A program made the translations under genes and the position numbers. The notes under the pieces are model-generated. The model worked only from the letters and a program-made list of their open reading frames with translations. It was not told the DNA's origin and did not search any database. DNA of 6,209 nt from Pseudomonadota bacterium (GTDB lineage Bacteria; Pseudomonadota; Gammaproteobacteria; Pseudomonadales; Azotimanducaceae). The DNA lies in assembly GCA_027622495.1 (NCBI GenBank), contig JAQBYL010000263.1, positions 1-6,209 of the forward strand. The letters are read 5' to 3'. This document shows, piece after piece, positions 6,111-6,209 of this stretch; position 1 is the first letter of the stretch; every line of letters starts with the position of its first letter.

Positions 6111-6207
6111 ACTGATCCACTGGTCGTTCTGTTCGAACGCCCACACCGCGCGCGGTAATCACCAGCTCGCCCTTCTGATCGCGGTACTCGGTGATACTTT
6201 CGGAAAA
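6109..6207 (-). CDS. 3' end of a MaoC N-terminal-domain (FAS1_DH_region) dehydratase partner, truncated by window
   Basis: Thirty-two codons are visible, followed by TAA at 6111-6109. The tail reads SESITEYRDQKGELVITARG and then a basic ending with RTERP. This strand pattern (Y-x-N/D-Q-x-G-E-L-V-x-x-x-R) is the usual C-terminus of MaoC N-terminal-domain/FAS1_DH_region proteins, which pair with a small MaoC subunit to build a two-chain hydratase. The complete MaoC gene follows after 10 bases, which fits that arrangement. The assignment rests on a short segment plus the neighbour, so it is moderately sure. Confidence 0.68.
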   Translation of the reverse strand, partial: FSESITEYRDQKGELVITARGVGVRTERPVDQ

Positions 6208-6209
6208 CA

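Overview
The window looks like chromosome from a gammaproteobacterium (family-level placement not attempted). The main evidence is the order aroK-aroB-damX-like on the minus strand, a conserved housekeeping cluster of that class. The damX-like product combines an AAA ATPase, one membrane helix and a SPOR domain.

Layout, left to right. Positions 2-580 (+) hold the 3' end of a bacterial PH-domain membrane protein of the YdbT type; its 5' part is outside the window. It converges tail to tail, with a 10-base gap, on a tightly overlapped minus-strand operon. Read in transcription order, that operon is aroK (3675-3148, shikimate kinase), aroB (3151-2069, 3-dehydroquinate synthase, TTG start) and the damX-like gene (2072-591). 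Both junctions are 4-base start/stop overlaps. AroB makes 3-dehydroquinate (step 2 of the shikimate pathway) and AroK phosphorylates shikimate (step 5). The DamX-like protein is expected at the inner membrane, binding peptidoglycan at the division septum.

A group IIC intron (5608-3680, minus, about 1.93 kb) lies directly upstream of aroK. It starts with GTGCG immediately after a strong Rho-independent terminator (5640-5610), which is the classic group IIC target. It ends ...CCCGAT four bases before the aroK ATG. Its RNA domains V and VI can be folded by eye. Its reverse transcriptase/maturase gene has an intact YADD core but is broken by a frameshift near 4135, which separates the RT from the maturase X domain.

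Right of the intron, also on the minus strand, is a two-gene MaoC-type hydratase operon: the 3' end of a MaoC N-terminal-domain protein (6207-6109) and a complete 135-residue MaoC dehydratase (6098-5691). Between the hydratase stop codon and the terminator lies a small duplicated palindrome array containing four GTCGAC hexamers.

The main point of interest is the intron junction. The left exon is the terminator of a lipid-type hydratase operon. The right exon is the first codon of aroK, with no recognisable ribosome binding site left in front of it. The intron therefore either controls, or marks a rearrangement or assembly join at, the 5' end of an essential-pathway operon.
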